From positions 124,001 to 188,000 of the forward strand of contig JAFKMU010000035.1 in NCBI GenBank assembly GCA_017305195.1: 64,000 nucleotides of DNA, written 5' to 3'. How positions within the stretch are numbered: position 1 is the stretch's first letter; each line of letters opens with the position of its first letter. The position numbers were made by a program, and so were the translations under genes. Under the pieces are notes generated by a model. The model was not told the DNA's origin. It saw nothing but the letters and a program-made list of their open reading frames with translations, and searched no databases. Source of the DNA: Verrucomicrobiota bacterium (lineage in GTDB: Bacteria > Verrucomicrobiota > Verrucomicrobiia > Chthoniobacterales > Terrimicrobiaceae). Shown one piece after another: positions 41,337 through 51,107 of this stretch.

Positions 41337-41537
41337 CTAGCCTCCCGCGCTGACGCGCAGGATTTCGATCTGATCGCCGTTTGAAACGGCCTCCGTGGGC
41401 CACTCGGAACGATGGAGCGCCTTGCCGTTCAACTCCACCAGCACGGTGGGGGCGGGGAGGTCGAGTTCGTCGACCAGTTCCGCCGCTGTCGAGGCCGCGA
41501 CTTCGCGCGGCTGTCCATTGACCGTTACCGTCTTCAC
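41337..41537 (-). CDS. thiS: sulfur carrier protein ThiS
   Basis: This 66-residue beta-grasp protein starts with GTG (VKTVTVNGQPREV), contains VLVELNGKALHRSEW and ends SAGG, the Gly-Gly tail that is adenylated and thiocarboxylated to donate sulfur for the thiazole of thiamine. The GTG overlaps the thiH stop by four bases (GTGA), which fixes the start and explains why no ATG is used. thiG is expected elsewhere. Confidence 0.93.
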   Translation of the reverse strand: MKTVTVNGQPREVAASTAAELVDELDLPAPTVLVELNGKALHRSEWPTEAVSNGDQIEILRVSAGG

Positions 41538-42649
41538 GCGGCGTTGAGGATGGCGGGGTCCCAGTCCTTCCAGACGGGCTCGAGGCCGAGCTGGCGGAGG
41601 CGGTCCGCGACCTCGGCGGTGGGACGGGCATCCGAGATGGCAAACTGCTCCTCGGCTCTTTCGCCGCCGGTCGGCTCCTGAGCCTTGCCGCGCACGGTCT
41701 GGTGCAGCTTGTCCTTGCCCTGGCCGGTGTAGCCGCCGGGTTCGGTGTGGCTGCCTGCGCTCATCATGGTCACGCCGAGAGGCGCAATCGCATCGCGCAG
41801 CTCGGGCATTTCCCGGGTGCTCAGGACGATGCCGACATGCGGGAAACAGATGCGCAGGGCGCACATCACCTGGATGAATTCCCGGTCGGGCAGGATGTAG
41901 CGGGGCTGGAATTCCCCCGCCGCCGGGCGCAGGCGAGGCATGCTGACCGTGAGCTGCGATTTCCAGCAGTTCTTTTGCAGGTGCTCAAGATGGGCGGCAA
42001 GCGCAATGGCTTCCTCCTGCCACTTCCAGAGCCCGAAAAGCGCTCCGATGCCGATGCGGCGGAAGCCTGCGGCATACGCGCGCTCCGGGCAATCCAGCCG
42101 CCAGGCGTAATCTTTCTTCGGCCCGGTGAGGTGCATCTCGCGGTAGGTCTCGGCGTGATAGGTCTCCTGATAGACCACCAGGCCGTCCGCCCCGGCCTTC
42201 ACGAGGGGGGCGTATTCCTCGGTTTCCATCGGGGCGACCTCCAGGGAAAGGCTGGGCACCATGGGGCGCAGGCGCTCCATCGTGCGCAGGAGGTAGTCGC
42301 CGGAGACGAATTTCGGGTGCTCACCCGCGACGAGGAGGATGTTGCGGTAGCCCTCTTTGACGAGATGATCGGCCTCGCGGGCGGTTTCGTCGATCTCGAG
42401 CGTGACGCGCAGGATGGCGTTTTCCCGCGAAAATCCGCAGTACGAGCAGGAGTTGATGCACTCGTTGGAGAGGTAGATCGGTGCGAACAAACGCATCGTC
42501 TTTCCAAAGTGACGGCGGGTGAGGGCGGAGGACTCGCGGGCCATTCTCTGGATGGTGGCATCGCTGCAGGGCTCGATGAGCCGCGCAAAACGCTGCACCA
42601 GCGGGGACTTCAAGCACTCACCCGCGGCGTATGTTTCTGAGAACGTCAT
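41534..42649 (-). CDS. thiH: 2-iminoacetate synthase (tyrosine lyase)
   Basis: ThiH is a radical SAM enzyme that splits tyrosine to dehydroglycine (2-iminoacetate) for the thiamine thiazole. The 371-residue protein has the cluster motif NECINSCSYCGF (Cys64, Cys68, Cys71) followed by SAM and barrel motifs such as ILLVAGEHPKFV, VYQETYHAETYREMH and SAGSHTEPGGY. Length is normal. It is the first gene of thiH-thiS and diverges from the aminotransferase. No TPP riboswitch motif is seen in the 89-bp upstream region. Confidence 0.93.
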   Translation of the reverse strand: MTFSETYAAGECLKSPLVQRFARLIEPCSDATIQRMARESSALTRRHFGKTMRLFAPIYLSNECINSCSYCGFSRENAILRVTLEIDETAREADHLVKEGYRNILLVAGEHPKFVSGDYLLRTMERLRPMVPSLSLEVAPMETEEYAPLVKAGADGLVVYQETYHAETYREMHLTGPKKDYAWRLDCPERAYAAGFRRIGIGALFGLWKWQEEAIALAAHLEHLQKNCWKSQLTVSMPRLRPAAGEFQPRYILPDREFIQVMCALRICFPHVGIVLSTREMPELRDAIAPLGVTMMSAGSHTEPGGYTGQGKDKLHQTVRGKAQEPTGGERAEEQFAISDARPTAEVADRLRQLGLEPVWKDWDPAILNAA

Positions 42650-42738
42650 GGAGCATCAAACTTACGGCAAATCCCCTCCCTGCTAAAACGGAAACTTTTC
42701 TGTTTCGTCCCAACCTCCTCGCTGTCAGCATCCACCGG

Positions 42739-44001
42739 GTGTTGGAAAAATCGGAATTCGGCCGCGCGCTAGCCTCCGGCAGCGGTATTGAAGAACTGAT
42801 GGACGACCTCGGGCATGCCCTCGCGGACGCCCGGGGCGCGATGCGGATGCTCGGCGGAGGCAATCCCGCGCACATTCCCGCCGTGCAGGAGGTCTGGAGA
42901 CATCGCATGTCCGACCTCCTCGCCGATGGCGGCGCCTACGACCGGATGCTGGCAAATTACGACCCTCCGGCTGGCAATACCGCCTTTCGCGACGCCGTGG
43001 CGGGCCTGCTCGCCCGCGAGTACGGCTGGCCGGTGACCCGGGAAAACGTCGTTGTCACCGCTGGCGGCCAGACGGCGTTTTTCTATCTGTTCAACCTCCT
43101 CGCGGGCCAGTTCGCGGAGGAGAAGCGGACGGTCCTTCTCCCGCTCGCGCCGGAGTACATCGGGTATGCCAACCAGGGAATCGCGCCGGGATTATTCGAA
43201 TCAGCCGAGCCGGATATTGAGTTCCTGCCGGGCCATCGGTTCAAGTATCACATCGACTTTGGCCGCCTGCCGCTTTCTGAGCGCACAGCGGCGATCTGCC
43301 TTTCCCGACCGACAAATCCCTCGGGCAATGTCCTCACCGACGGCGAGATCCTGCGCCTGGACAGCATTGCGCATGAGGCGGGCATCCCGCTCATCATCGA
43401 CAATGCCTATGGCGCGCCCTTCCCCGGCATCATCTTTCACGAGGTGCGCCCGATCTGGAACGACAACATCATTCTGACCCTGAGCCTGTCAAAGCTCGGC
43501 CTGCCCGGCACCCGTACGGCGGTGATCGTGGCGCGGCCTGAGATCATTCGGGCGGTAAGCTCGCTCAATGCGGTCGTCGGCCTCGCCAATGGCAACGTCG
43601 GCCAGGTTCTCGTGCGCCCGATCTTGGAAAATGGCGACATCCTCCGCCTGAGTCGGGAGGTGATTCGTCCGTATTACGAGGCGAAATCGCAGCAGGCGCT
43701 CGGCTGGATTGATGAATTTTTCGACGACTCGCTCGACTATCATGTCCATGTCAGCGAGGGGGCGTTATTTCTCTGGCTCTGGTTCCGCGGGCTGCCGATC
43801 TCGGCGGAGGAGCTCTACGTGCGGCTGAAGGATCGGGGGGTGTTGATCGTTCCCGGTCATTACTTTGCGGTGGGAATGCCGGCCGACTGGCAGCACGCTC
43901 ACGAGTGCATCCGCCTCAGCTTTGCCATGGAGGATCAGGTCGTGCGCGAGGGCATCGAGATCCTAGCCCGCACTGTCGCGGAGGCCTATCGAGGCGAGTA
44001 G
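42739..44001 (+). CDS. avtA: valine-pyruvate aminotransferase-like PLP enzyme
   Basis: The product resembles AvtA, a class I/II PLP aminotransferase moving amino groups between valine and pyruvate. Visible are GIEELMDDLGHAL, MLGGGNPAHIPAV, NYDPPAGNTAFRDAV, SRPTNPSGNV, IDNAYGAPFPG (PLP-binding Asp and Tyr) and LSLSKLGLPGTRTA with the Schiff-base Lys. The open frame extends up to an ATG at 42631, but E. coli AvtA is about 417 residues, which matches a GTG start at 42739 (VLEKSEFG, 420 aa) or TTG at 42742. The start is therefore uncertain. Confidence 0.85.
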   Translation: MLEKSEFGRALASGSGIEELMDDLGHALADARGAMRMLGGGNPAHIPAVQEVWRHRMSDLLADGGAYDRMLANYDPPAGNTAFRDAVAGLLAREYGWPVTRENVVVTAGGQTAFFYLFNLLAGQFAEEKRTVLLPLAPEYIGYANQGIAPGLFESAEPDIEFLPGHRFKYHIDFGRLPLSERTAAICLSRPTNPSGNVLTDGEILRLDSIAHEAGIPLIIDNAYGAPFPGIIFHEVRPIWNDNIILTLSLSKLGLPGTRTAVIVARPEIIRAVSSLNAVVGLANGNVGQVLVRPILENGDILRLSREVIRPYYEAKSQQALGWIDEFFDDSLDYHVHVSEGALFLWLWFRGLPISAEELYVRLKDRGVLIVPGHYFAVGMPADWQHAHECIRLSFAMEDQVVREGIEILARTVAEAYRGE

Positions 44002-44050
44002 GGTATGGCAGTGTTTGATCTCCAGGGCGCAACATGCTTGCATCGCTTGC

Positions 44051-44971
44051 ATGGCTGACTACTCCGAAAGCGTCACCGACGGTGTGACTCTGGACATCCT
44101 GACAGGCGACCGGTTCAAGATCGCGGTTAATCGCAAGGGTGCGGAGCTCATCAGCCTTGCCGCCAAGGCTCCCTCGGGCGACTGGAAAGGTTTTCTCTAC
44201 CGGGACGGCGAGACGGCCAAACCCGCGAGCGGATGGGCGAATCACGCCACCGTGATGGGCTACTACCTGCATCGTCTCTGGCAGGAGCACTCGGACTACC
44301 GCGGTCATCCCATCCAGGGAGGCAACCATGGCTTTCTCCGCGCTTTCGCCTTCGACGCGCCAGAGGTCGGGGAAAATTCGCTCACCTACCGTGTCCCGGC
44401 CGACCGCGTGCCGCGCGATTTCTACCCGCTTCGCGTCTCGCTGGCTTTGACATATTCGCTTTCCGAGCGCGGCGTGACTCTGGAGTTCGCCTTTCTCAAC
44501 GAAGAACCTGCGCTCGACGCTCATGTGAGCTTCGGACTGCATCCGGGTTTTGCGGTCAGTTCGCCGCTTACGGCGAAACTTCTCCTGCCGCCCGGGGTTT
44601 ACGCCCGGCACATGGCGCCGGGAAATTTTCTCAACGGGGAGATCCAGGAGATCCGGCACGACGGAGGCGAGTCGCCGTTTCCTGCCGCCGACCTGGAGGG
44701 GTCCTACATCCTGGGTCTCGCGGGTGTGCCGGAACGCACGCTGGTTATCGACGACCCGGTCGGCGGTCGCCGGGTATCTCTCGATTTTTCCGAGGCTCCC
44801 TACGTGACCCTCTGGAGCGACATGCACCCCTTCCTCTGCGTCGAGCCCTGCTGGGGGCTTCCGGATTCCAACCCGCCCACGACGTTTGAAAACAAACCCG
44901 GCATCCAGGTCATCGCCCCCGGAGCGACCTTGCGCCGATCCTTCACCATTTTACCCACCATCCTGCCATGA
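44051..44971 (+). CDS. aldose 1-epimerase family protein
   Basis: The 306-residue product has galactose-mutarotase-like features: FKIAVNRKGAELISLAAK, GGNHGFLRAFAFDA (His), VSFGLHPGFAVS (His) and LCVEPCWGLPDSN (Glu). It resembles the LacX-type group of aldose or hexose-6-phosphate epimerases acting in the cytoplasm. ATG at 44051 was chosen as the nearest start to the beta-sandwich. It overlaps the next small gene by four bases. Confidence 0.85.
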   Translation: MADYSESVTDGVTLDILTGDRFKIAVNRKGAELISLAAKAPSGDWKGFLYRDGETAKPASGWANHATVMGYYLHRLWQEHSDYRGHPIQGGNHGFLRAFAFDAPEVGENSLTYRVPADRVPRDFYPLRVSLALTYSLSERGVTLEFAFLNEEPALDAHVSFGLHPGFAVSSPLTAKLLLPPGVYARHMAPGNFLNGEIQEIRHDGGESPFPAADLEGSYILGLAGVPERTLVIDDPVGGRRVSLDFSEAPYVTLWSDMHPFLCVEPCWGLPDSNPPTTFENKPGIQVIAPGATLRRSFTILPTILP

Positions 44972-45168
44972 TGTCCCTTCTCGCCCTGCTGCTCCGCGTC
45001 GCCTTGCTGGCGGTTTTCACCTTTGGTTTCGTCGTGCTTTACGAGCACGGAACAGCCGATTTTGCCCAAGGGGCCGCATCAGAGTGGAAATCGCTGACGG
45101 AGTTTGTTAATAGTCAAGGAAGTGCGAAGGCTCCGGCTGCGCCGACCTCGCAGGCTCCTACCCCGTAA
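44968..45168 (+). CDS. small single-pass membrane protein
   Basis: This 66-residue ORF overlaps the epimerase stop by four bases (ATGA) and precedes the TPR gene by 26 bp. It has one membrane helix (LLALLLRVALLAVFTFGFVV) and a Pro/Ala-rich tail (KAPAAPTSQAPTP). No family recognised. The tight coupling suggests it is real. Confidence 0.6.
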   Translation: MMSLLALLLRVALLAVFTFGFVVLYEHGTADFAQGAASEWKSLTEFVNSQGSAKAPAAPTSQAPTP

Positions 45169-45194
45169 CTGCACCTGTTCGTTCACCCCGACCT

Positions 45195-46595
45195 ATGCCC
45201 GTCATTACTGAAAAAGAACTTCCCGAAGCTCAACGCGCCCCCTGGCTCAAGGCCATGAGCGCCATGGAATTGCGAAACTACGGGTACGCGATTCAATTAC
45301 TTCAGGGAGTGCTCAAAGCCTGTCCGAATTTCCTCGTTGGCCGCCAGCTCGTCCGCAAGGCTGCAGTGGCCAAAAACTCCGGAAAAAAGAGCCTGCTTGG
45401 GGGACTTTCCGGAGCGTCGTTCAACTCGATCAAGGTCCAGAGCCTGATCAAGAAGGATCCGGTGGCCGCGCTAGATACCATCGAAAAGACGTTGGAAAAC
45501 GAGCCGCACAATCCGGCGGCCAACCAACTCCTCAAGGACGCTGCACTGGCCGCCGACATGCCGGAGGTCGCGGAGTTTGCCCTGGAGACCATCATTTCGG
45601 GCAATCCTAAGGATACCAAGACGATGCACGAGCTGGCCAAGCTCTTCATGACCACTGGCCAGCCCCACAAGGCTGTCGATGTTTACAACAAGATCATCCT
45701 GGTGACGCCCAATGATCTCGCCGCCGTCAAGGGTGGCAAGGACGCCGCCGCCGCCGCCTCCATGCAGCGGGGTGGGTGGGAAAAAGAGGAAACGACCTAC
45801 CGCGATCTCATTCGCAACAAGGACGAGGCGGTCGCCCTCGAGCAGCAGAATCGCGTCGTGCGCAGTGATGAGATGATCGACAACCTCCTCGCCGACCTCC
45901 ATGCCCGCGTCGAGCAGGACCCGTCGAATGTCGACGTCTCCCGCCGCATCGCCGAGATGTATGAGCAGAGGGAGGACCTCGAGTCTGCGGTGAACTGGTA
46001 CAACTACGCCGTCCAGTTGACCTCCGGTTCCGATACCTCGCTCGTCCGCAAGCTCAGTGATTTGCGCATCAAGCAGTACGATGTGTCCATCGCGGGATAC
46101 GAGGAGTACCTCGCCGCCAACAGCGGCACCCCTGAGGCCGCCGAGTACGCCACCCAGCTGGAAGACATCAAACGCCAGCGTGCCGCACTCCTCCTCGAGG
46201 AAGCCCAAAAGCGTGTGGAGCGCAACCCAACCGATCTCATGCTCCGTTTCGAGCTTGGCGAGATCCTGGTTGCCACCGGCAACTACAAGGACGCCATCCA
46301 GGAACTCCAGCGCGCCCAGCAGAACCCCAGTGTGCGCCTCCGCGCCATGAGCCTCCTCGGCGAATGCTATATGGGCCGAGGCATGTACGACCTCGCCTCG
46401 AAGATCCTGGAGAAAGCCAAGAGCGAGCTCTACCAGATGGACGCTACGAAGAAGGAGATCACTTACAAGCTGGGCATCGTCTATGAGAAGATGGGTCAAG
46501 CCGACAAGTGCATCGAGTGCATGAAGGAAATCTACGAGGTCGACTACAGCTTCCGCGACGTGGCCGAGCGCGTGGAGGGGTCCTACGGCTCCTAG
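45195..46595 (+). CDS. tetratricopeptide-repeat protein
   Basis: The 466-residue protein is almost entirely helical repeats, for example AMELRNYGYAIQLLQGVLKA, TMHELAKLFMTTGQPHKAVD, DVSRRIAEMYEQREDLESAV, LMLRFELGEILVATGNYKDA and LGIVYEKMGQADKCIECMKE. There is no signal peptide or membrane helix, so it is a cytoplasmic scaffold. A basic linker between the first two repeats (NSGKKSLLGGLSGASF) is notable. Function unknown; context with a small membrane protein and a lipoprotein phosphatase gives no firm clue. Confidence 0.85.
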   Translation: MPVITEKELPEAQRAPWLKAMSAMELRNYGYAIQLLQGVLKACPNFLVGRQLVRKAAVAKNSGKKSLLGGLSGASFNSIKVQSLIKKDPVAALDTIEKTLENEPHNPAANQLLKDAALAADMPEVAEFALETIISGNPKDTKTMHELAKLFMTTGQPHKAVDVYNKIILVTPNDLAAVKGGKDAAAAASMQRGGWEKEETTYRDLIRNKDEAVALEQQNRVVRSDEMIDNLLADLHARVEQDPSNVDVSRRIAEMYEQREDLESAVNWYNYAVQLTSGSDTSLVRKLSDLRIKQYDVSIAGYEEYLAANSGTPEAAEYATQLEDIKRQRAALLLEEAQKRVERNPTDLMLRFELGEILVATGNYKDAIQELQRAQQNPSVRLRAMSLLGECYMGRGMYDLASKILEKAKSELYQMDATKKEITYKLGIVYEKMGQADKCIECMKEIYEVDYSFRDVAERVEGSYGS

Positions 46596-46611
46596 TTCTG
46601 CGGCGATTCCC

Positions 46612-47265
46612 ATGAGACGCCTGCTGGCTGCAGTCGGTCTGGTCGCGGTTTTCGCGGGGTGCGCTCCGTGCGAGCCGCGCCCCAACCTCGGCCTATACAA
46701 GCAGCAGCTTGTCGGATGGCACGACTCGGGGGACTATGAAAAATGCTTTGCACAGGCTGCGCGGCATGGCGCGGTCGCTCTGGACCGGGCGATTGCCAGC
46801 AAGCAGCCCCGTCAGCAAATGGCGGTTGTCTTCGACATCGACGAGACGCTGCTGAGCAACTGGGCGTATCTCACGACCAAGGGCTTCGATGTGAAGCTCG
46901 ACACCTTCTTTGCCTGGGTAAAGACGCATGACGATCCCGCCCTGGCTCCGACCAAGGCCATCTATGACAAGGCCCGAGCGGCGGGGATTCCCATCTACCT
47001 CATCACCGGTCGTGTGGAGTCTGTTCGCGCGGATACCGTGCGTCAGCTCAAAGCCGCAGGCTTCACCGGCTGGAGCGGGTTGTTTCTCAAGCCCGACAAT
47101 TACAGCCTGCCTTCCATCGTTCCCTTCAAGTCCGGCGTCCGTCGCAAGCTGACCGAGGCCGGGCACGTCATCGTCCTGAACATGGGAGACCAATTCAGCG
47201 ATCTGGAGGGTGGATACGCCCGTACGGCGGTCAAGTTACCCAACCCGTACTATTACATTCGCTAA
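46612..47265 (+). CDS. HAD-superfamily acid phosphatase, lipoprotein e(P4)-like
   Basis: The 217-residue protein starts with a lipoprotein-type signal ([14 protein letters not shown]), so it should be anchored to a membrane facing the periplasm. The HAD motifs are [12 protein letters not shown] (motif I with nucleophile and acid Asp), YLITGR (motif II) and [13 protein letters not shown] (motif IV). Class B/plant VSP-type acid phosphatases of this group hydrolyse nucleotides and other phosphomonoesters. It lies 16 bp after the TPR gene. Confidence 0.88.
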   Translation: MRRLLAAVGLVAVFAGCAPCEPRPNLGLYKQQLVGWHDSGDYEKCFAQAARHGAVALDRAIASKQPRQQMAVVFDIDETLLSNWAYLTTKGFDVKLDTFFAWVKTHDDPALAPTKAIYDKARAAGIPIYLITGRVESVRADTVRQLKAAGFTGWSGLFLKPDNYSLPSIVPFKSGVRRKLTEAGHVIVLNMGDQFSDLEGGYARTAVKLPNPYYYIR

Positions 47266-47318
47266 TATTTGGCGGGGTTTCTTGCGTCCTTGCGGAGCAC
47301 CGGGTATCGTCATGGCCC

Positions 47319-48734
47319 GTGAGCACAAACGTACCTCTCTCTCCGAGTGAGACCCACCGTGTCGAGACCGACACCATGGGCCAAATCTCCGTACCGCACG
47401 ATCGCTACTGGGGCGCGCAGACCGCCCGTTCCCTCATCCATTTCAATATCGGCAACGACGTCAAACCGCCGGAATTGATCCGCGCGCTCGGCATCCTGAA
47501 AAAAGCCTGCGCCCTGGCGAACAACGAGCTCGGCAAGCTGTCCGACGAGAAAACCAAGCTCATCGTGCAGGCCGCCGATGAAGTCATCGCGGGCAAGCTG
47601 GACGACCACTTCCCGCTGCGCATCTGGCAGACCGGCAGCGGCACCCAGAGCAACATGAACGCCAACGAGGTCATCTCGAACCGCGCGATTGAAATCGCCG
47701 GCGGCGTCCTTGGTTCCAAGAAGCCGGTGCACCCGAATGACGACGTGAACATGTCGCAGTCGTCGAACGACACCTTCCCGACCGCGATGAGCATCGCCTC
47801 CGCCGTGCAGGTGCATGAGAAACTCCTGCCTGCCGCCCGCCGTCTGCGCGATACGCTCGACAAGAAGGCCAAGGAATTCGACAGCATCGTCAAGATCGGT
47901 CGTACGCACCTCCAGGACGCCACGCCGCTCACGCTCGGCCAGGAATTCTCCGGCTACGTCACCCTGCTCGATGACGATATCAAGCGCGTCGAGGACGCCC
48001 AGGCCGGCCTCTACAAGCTCGCCATCGGCGGCACCGCTGTCGGCACCGGCCTGAACAGCCACCCCCGCTTCGGCGAGGTGGCGGCCAAATACATCGCCCA
48101 ACTGACCGGCCTGCCGTTCGTCTCCGCCGCGAACAAGTTTGCCGCGCTCTCGTCGCACAACGAATTCGTCTTCGCCAGCGGCGCGGTCAAATCGCTCGCG
48201 TGTTCCGCCATGAAGATCGCCAACGACGTTCGCTGGCTGGCCTCCGGCCCGCGTTGCGGCCTCGGTGAGCTCACCATCCCGGAGAACGAGCCGGGTTCCT
48301 CGATCATGCCGGGCAAGGTGAACCCGACCCAGTGCGAAGCGATCACCATGATCGCCGTGCAGGTCATCGGCAACGACACCGCCATCGGCGTCGCCAGCTC
48401 GCAGGGCAACTTTGAGCTGAACGTCTTCAAGCCCGTCATCGTCTTCAACTTCCTCAACTCTGTCCGCCTCCTCAGCGACGGCTTCATCTCCTTCGATGAG
48501 CATTGCGCCGTCGGGATCGAGCCGAACCGCGAGCGCATCGCCGAGTACGTGAAGAACTCGCTCATGCTCGTGACCGCGCTCAACCCGCACATCGGTTATG
48601 ACAAGTCCGCCCAGATCGCCAAGAAGGCGCACAAGGACGGCTCCAGCCTCAAGGAGGCCGCCATGGCTCTCGGTTACGTCACTTCCGAGCAATTCGCCGA
48701 ATGGGTGAAGGCCGAGGAAATGACTCATCCGTAA
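47319..48734 (+). CDS. fumC: class II fumarate hydratase
   Basis: FumC converts fumarate to malate in the TCA cycle. The 471-residue protein starts with GTG and reaches the conserved [19 protein letters not shown] near residue 20. Other signatures are [30 protein letters not shown], and the catalytic loop [16 protein letters not shown]. Length and motif order are typical. A clear hairpin terminator follows. Confidence 0.96.
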   Translation: MSTNVPLSPSETHRVETDTMGQISVPHDRYWGAQTARSLIHFNIGNDVKPPELIRALGILKKACALANNELGKLSDEKTKLIVQAADEVIAGKLDDHFPLRIWQTGSGTQSNMNANEVISNRAIEIAGGVLGSKKPVHPNDDVNMSQSSNDTFPTAMSIASAVQVHEKLLPAARRLRDTLDKKAKEFDSIVKIGRTHLQDATPLTLGQEFSGYVTLLDDDIKRVEDAQAGLYKLAIGGTAVGTGLNSHPRFGEVAAKYIAQLTGLPFVSAANKFAALSSHNEFVFASGAVKSLACSAMKIANDVRWLASGPRCGLGELTIPENEPGSSIMPGKVNPTQCEAITMIAVQVIGNDTAIGVASSQGNFELNVFKPVIVFNFLNSVRLLSDGFISFDEHCAVGIEPNRERIAEYVKNSLMLVTALNPHIGYDKSAQIAKKAHKDGSSLKEAAMALGYVTSEQFAEWVKAEEMTHP

Positions 48735-48756
48735 GCGGATCCAGACTCCCGAAAAT

Positions 48757-48789
48757 CAAAAAGGCCGGTGGAGACACCGGCCTTTTTTG
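48757..48789. terminator. rho-independent bidirectional terminator after fumC
   Basis: AAAAAGGCCGGTG-GAGA-CACCGGCCTTTTTT is a perfect stem with a tetraloop, with an A run on the left and T run on the right, so it can work for fumC and the convergent gene at 48808. Confidence 0.92.
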
Positions 48790-48807
48790 TTGGGGAAAAT
48801 CAAGCGA

Positions 48808-49224
48808 CTACACCCGCTCGACGACCTCGAGCTTCAGCGGGTGATCGAGGGACTCGACCAGTTCGTGCTCGAAGAGATCGCGCGTGATGTGGCGGCGGAT
48901 GTCCGCCAGCGAGCGATGCTTCCGGCGCAGGATGCGGGCCAGCCCGACATCCTCGCCATGAGCCTCCAGGCGCAAGCTGCCAGCGAGGAGATTCCGCAGG
49001 CGGTAGAAGGGGAGATAGTGCTGGGTTTCCAGCGCCAGCCGACATTTCAGGAACAGGTCAAACGTGGTGTTCCAGTTCCGGCCATGCAGGAGTTCCTGCC
49101 GGAGGTCGATCAGCATGTCCCAATGCTCCGGCGAGGTGGTGCGGAAAAGTTCCTCCACGATCCCGGCGGCGTCATGGCGCCACGTCTTGGTGGGATACCC
49201 GGCGAGTTGGAAGCTGGAACACAT
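48808..49224 (-). CDS. conserved-looking small protein, unknown function
   Basis: The 138-residue protein is charged and mainly helical, with HWDMLIDLRQELLHGRNW and HYLPFYRLRNLLAGSLRL. No signal peptide, membrane segment or recognised motif is visible. It ends at a shared terminator and starts 94 bp from the divergent YkgJ-like gene. It is supported by good length, codon use and absence of a better frame on the other strand. Confidence 0.6.
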   Translation of the reverse strand: MCSSFQLAGYPTKTWRHDAAGIVEELFRTTSPEHWDMLIDLRQELLHGRNWNTTFDLFLKCRLALETQHYLPFYRLRNLLAGSLRLEAHGEDVGLARILRRKHRSLADIRRHITRDLFEHELVESLDHPLKLEVVERV

Positions 49225-49317
49225 GGTCGTGCTCTTATTTTATGCAGTTGAGACCTATTCGCAAGAGGAGATGCGCGCTGGCCAGAAAAGAAAAAGAATT
49301 TATGGTGTGCGGCGACG

Positions 49318-49680
49318 ATGTCCGAAACGCCCGATTCCTCAGCTCCCAATGTGTATTACGCCTGTCAACGGTGCACAAACTGCTGTCGCTGGCCGGGTTT
49401 TGTGAAATTGGGCGAGGCGGACATCCGGGACATCGCCGCTTACCTCGGGCTGAGCGAGTATGAGTTTGTCCAGCAGTACACGCGGTTGCGGCCTGCCCGG
49501 GACGGTCTGGCCCTGATCGACAAGCCGACTGGCGAGTGTGTTTTCCTCGAAGGCCGCGACTGCCGCATCCAGGCGGCCAAGCCGTATCAGTGCAAGGGCT
49601 TTCCCAATGTATGGAATTTCCCGGGTTGGCGGGATGTCTGCGAAGCGATAGAGGTACCTGCGCCCGTATGTTCGAACTGA
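49318..49680 (+). CDS. YkgJ family cysteine cluster protein
   Basis: The 120-residue protein has CQRCTNCCRWPGF near the start and CVFLEGRDCRIQAAKPYQC with C further on, the Cys pattern of YkgJ/zinc- or iron-binding cysteine-cluster proteins. Function of the family is not known; a metal-chelating role is assumed. It overlaps the cls start by 13 bp. Confidence 0.85.
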   Translation: MSETPDSSAPNVYYACQRCTNCCRWPGFVKLGEADIRDIAAYLGLSEYEFVQQYTRLRPARDGLALIDKPTGECVFLEGRDCRIQAAKPYQCKGFPNVWNFPGWRDVCEAIEVPAPVCSN

Positions 49681-51101
49681 TCGCCATCATTGTTTCCATC
49701 GTGACGTTTGCCTTTCAGGCGGCGGGCATCTATTTCGCCATTCAGGCGGTGATGATCTCCCGCACGCCGCAGGCATCGATTGCCTGGGGGCTGTCGTTGC
49801 TGGTCCTGCCGTATATCGCCGTGCCGATGTTCCTCGTCTTTGGCGAATCCCGCTTCTCCGGCTACGTGCGAGCAGGAACGGGAAAGTGCAAGGAACTGGA
49901 TGATTTCATGGCTGCGACACGCGAGGCGATGATTCCCTTCCGGGCGCACTTTTCCGCGAAATACCGCGATGCCGAGCGGCTGGGGGAGGATTTGCGCCGT
50001 TTCCCGGTCACACATGGCAATCGCACGAAGCTCCTCGTCGACGGTAAGGAGACATTCAACGCGATTTATGCGGCGATTGAAGGCGCGAAGGATTACGTCA
50101 TCGTCCAGTTTTACATCGTGCACGACGACGGGGTGGGGCGCGGCTTGAAGGAGCGCCTCCTCGCGGCCTCGGCCCGTGGTGCGGAGTGCTGGCTGCTCTA
50201 TGATTCCGTGGGAGCCAAGGGACTGCCTGAGTCGTTCGTTGAGGAACTGGAAGCCGGCGGCGTGAGGGTGAAATCCTTTGTCACCAACCGCCAGATGGGC
50301 CGCCGGTTTCAGGTGAATTTCCGCAACCATCGCAAGCTCGTTGTCGTCGATGGTCACACCGCTTTCCTCGGCGGGCTGAATGCAGGCGACGAATACATGG
50401 GGCTTGGCCCGCTCGGAGCCTGGCGCGACACGCACATGAGGATCGAGGGGCCGGCGGTGCAATCCCTCCAGGTGTCCTTTGCCGAGGACTGGCGCTATGC
50501 CTCGGGTGGCGAGGTGCCGAAAATCCCGATCCGCCCCCGTGTGGTGGGTGAGGAGCGTGTATTGCCTTTTGCCTCGGGACCGGCCGAGGTCTGGAATGTC
50601 TCGTCCGCCGTCATTTGTGAGATCATTCATGACGTGCGCGAGCGGCTCTGGATTGCGAGTCCGTACTTCGTGCCCGATCCCGCGCTGCGCTCCGCGATGG
50701 CCCACGCCGCGCTGCGCGGGGTGGACGTACGCATCATTCTGCCCCAGGGGATCGACCACACTCTGCCCTGGCTCTCGTCCTTTACCTTCTATCCCATGAT
50801 GCACGAAGCCGGGGTGCGCATCTGGCGGTATCAGCCGGGCTTCATGCACCAGAAGGTGATACTCGCGGATAGCGAGGTGGCGATCGTGGGTTCGGTGAAT
50901 TGCGACTATCGCTCGTTCATGCTGAACTTCGAACTGGCCGCCGCCGTTGAGGATCTGCGGTTTGCCAAGGATGTCGAAAAGATGTTCGAGGCCGATTTTG
51001 CCCGCAGCATCGAGGAAGACCTCAAGGCCAAATTTGAGGGCAACAGCTTCTTCTTCCGCCTGCGCTGTCGGCTTGCGGCTCTGATGAGCCCGGAGCAGTA
51101 G
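49668..51101 (+). CDS. cls: cardiolipin synthase
   Basis: This 477-residue phospholipase D-family enzyme has two N-terminal membrane helices (MFELIAIIVSIVTFAF and GLSLLVLPYIAVPMFLVF) and two HxK motifs: NHRKLVVVDGHTAFLGG and MHQKVILADSEVAIVGS. It condenses phosphatidylglycerol (or PE and PG) to cardiolipin at the inner membrane. The start at 49668 gives the intact first helix; the longer frame lies within the YkgJ-like gene. Confidence 0.93.
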   Translation: MFELIAIIVSIVTFAFQAAGIYFAIQAVMISRTPQASIAWGLSLLVLPYIAVPMFLVFGESRFSGYVRAGTGKCKELDDFMAATREAMIPFRAHFSAKYRDAERLGEDLRRFPVTHGNRTKLLVDGKETFNAIYAAIEGAKDYVIVQFYIVHDDGVGRGLKERLLAASARGAECWLLYDSVGAKGLPESFVEELEAGGVRVKSFVTNRQMGRRFQVNFRNHRKLVVVDGHTAFLGGLNAGDEYMGLGPLGAWRDTHMRIEGPAVQSLQVSFAEDWRYASGGEVPKIPIRPRVVGEERVLPFASGPAEVWNVSSAVICEIIHDVRERLWIASPYFVPDPALRSAMAHAALRGVDVRIILPQGIDHTLPWLSSFTFYPMMHEAGVRIWRYQPGFMHQKVILADSEVAIVGSVNCDYRSFMLNFELAAAVEDLRFAKDVEKMFEADFARSIEEDLKAKFEGNSFFFRLRCRLAALMSPEQ

Positions 51102-51107
51102 CTGGCT

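Noticed and set aside
42650-42738. TPP riboswitch before thiH
   Set aside because: No CTGAGA or ACCTGA-type thi-box text is visible on either strand of the 89-bp region.
42631-42738. N-terminal extension of the AvtA-like protein
   Set aside because: The 36 extra residues match nothing in the family, and a GTG at 42739 gives the normal length.
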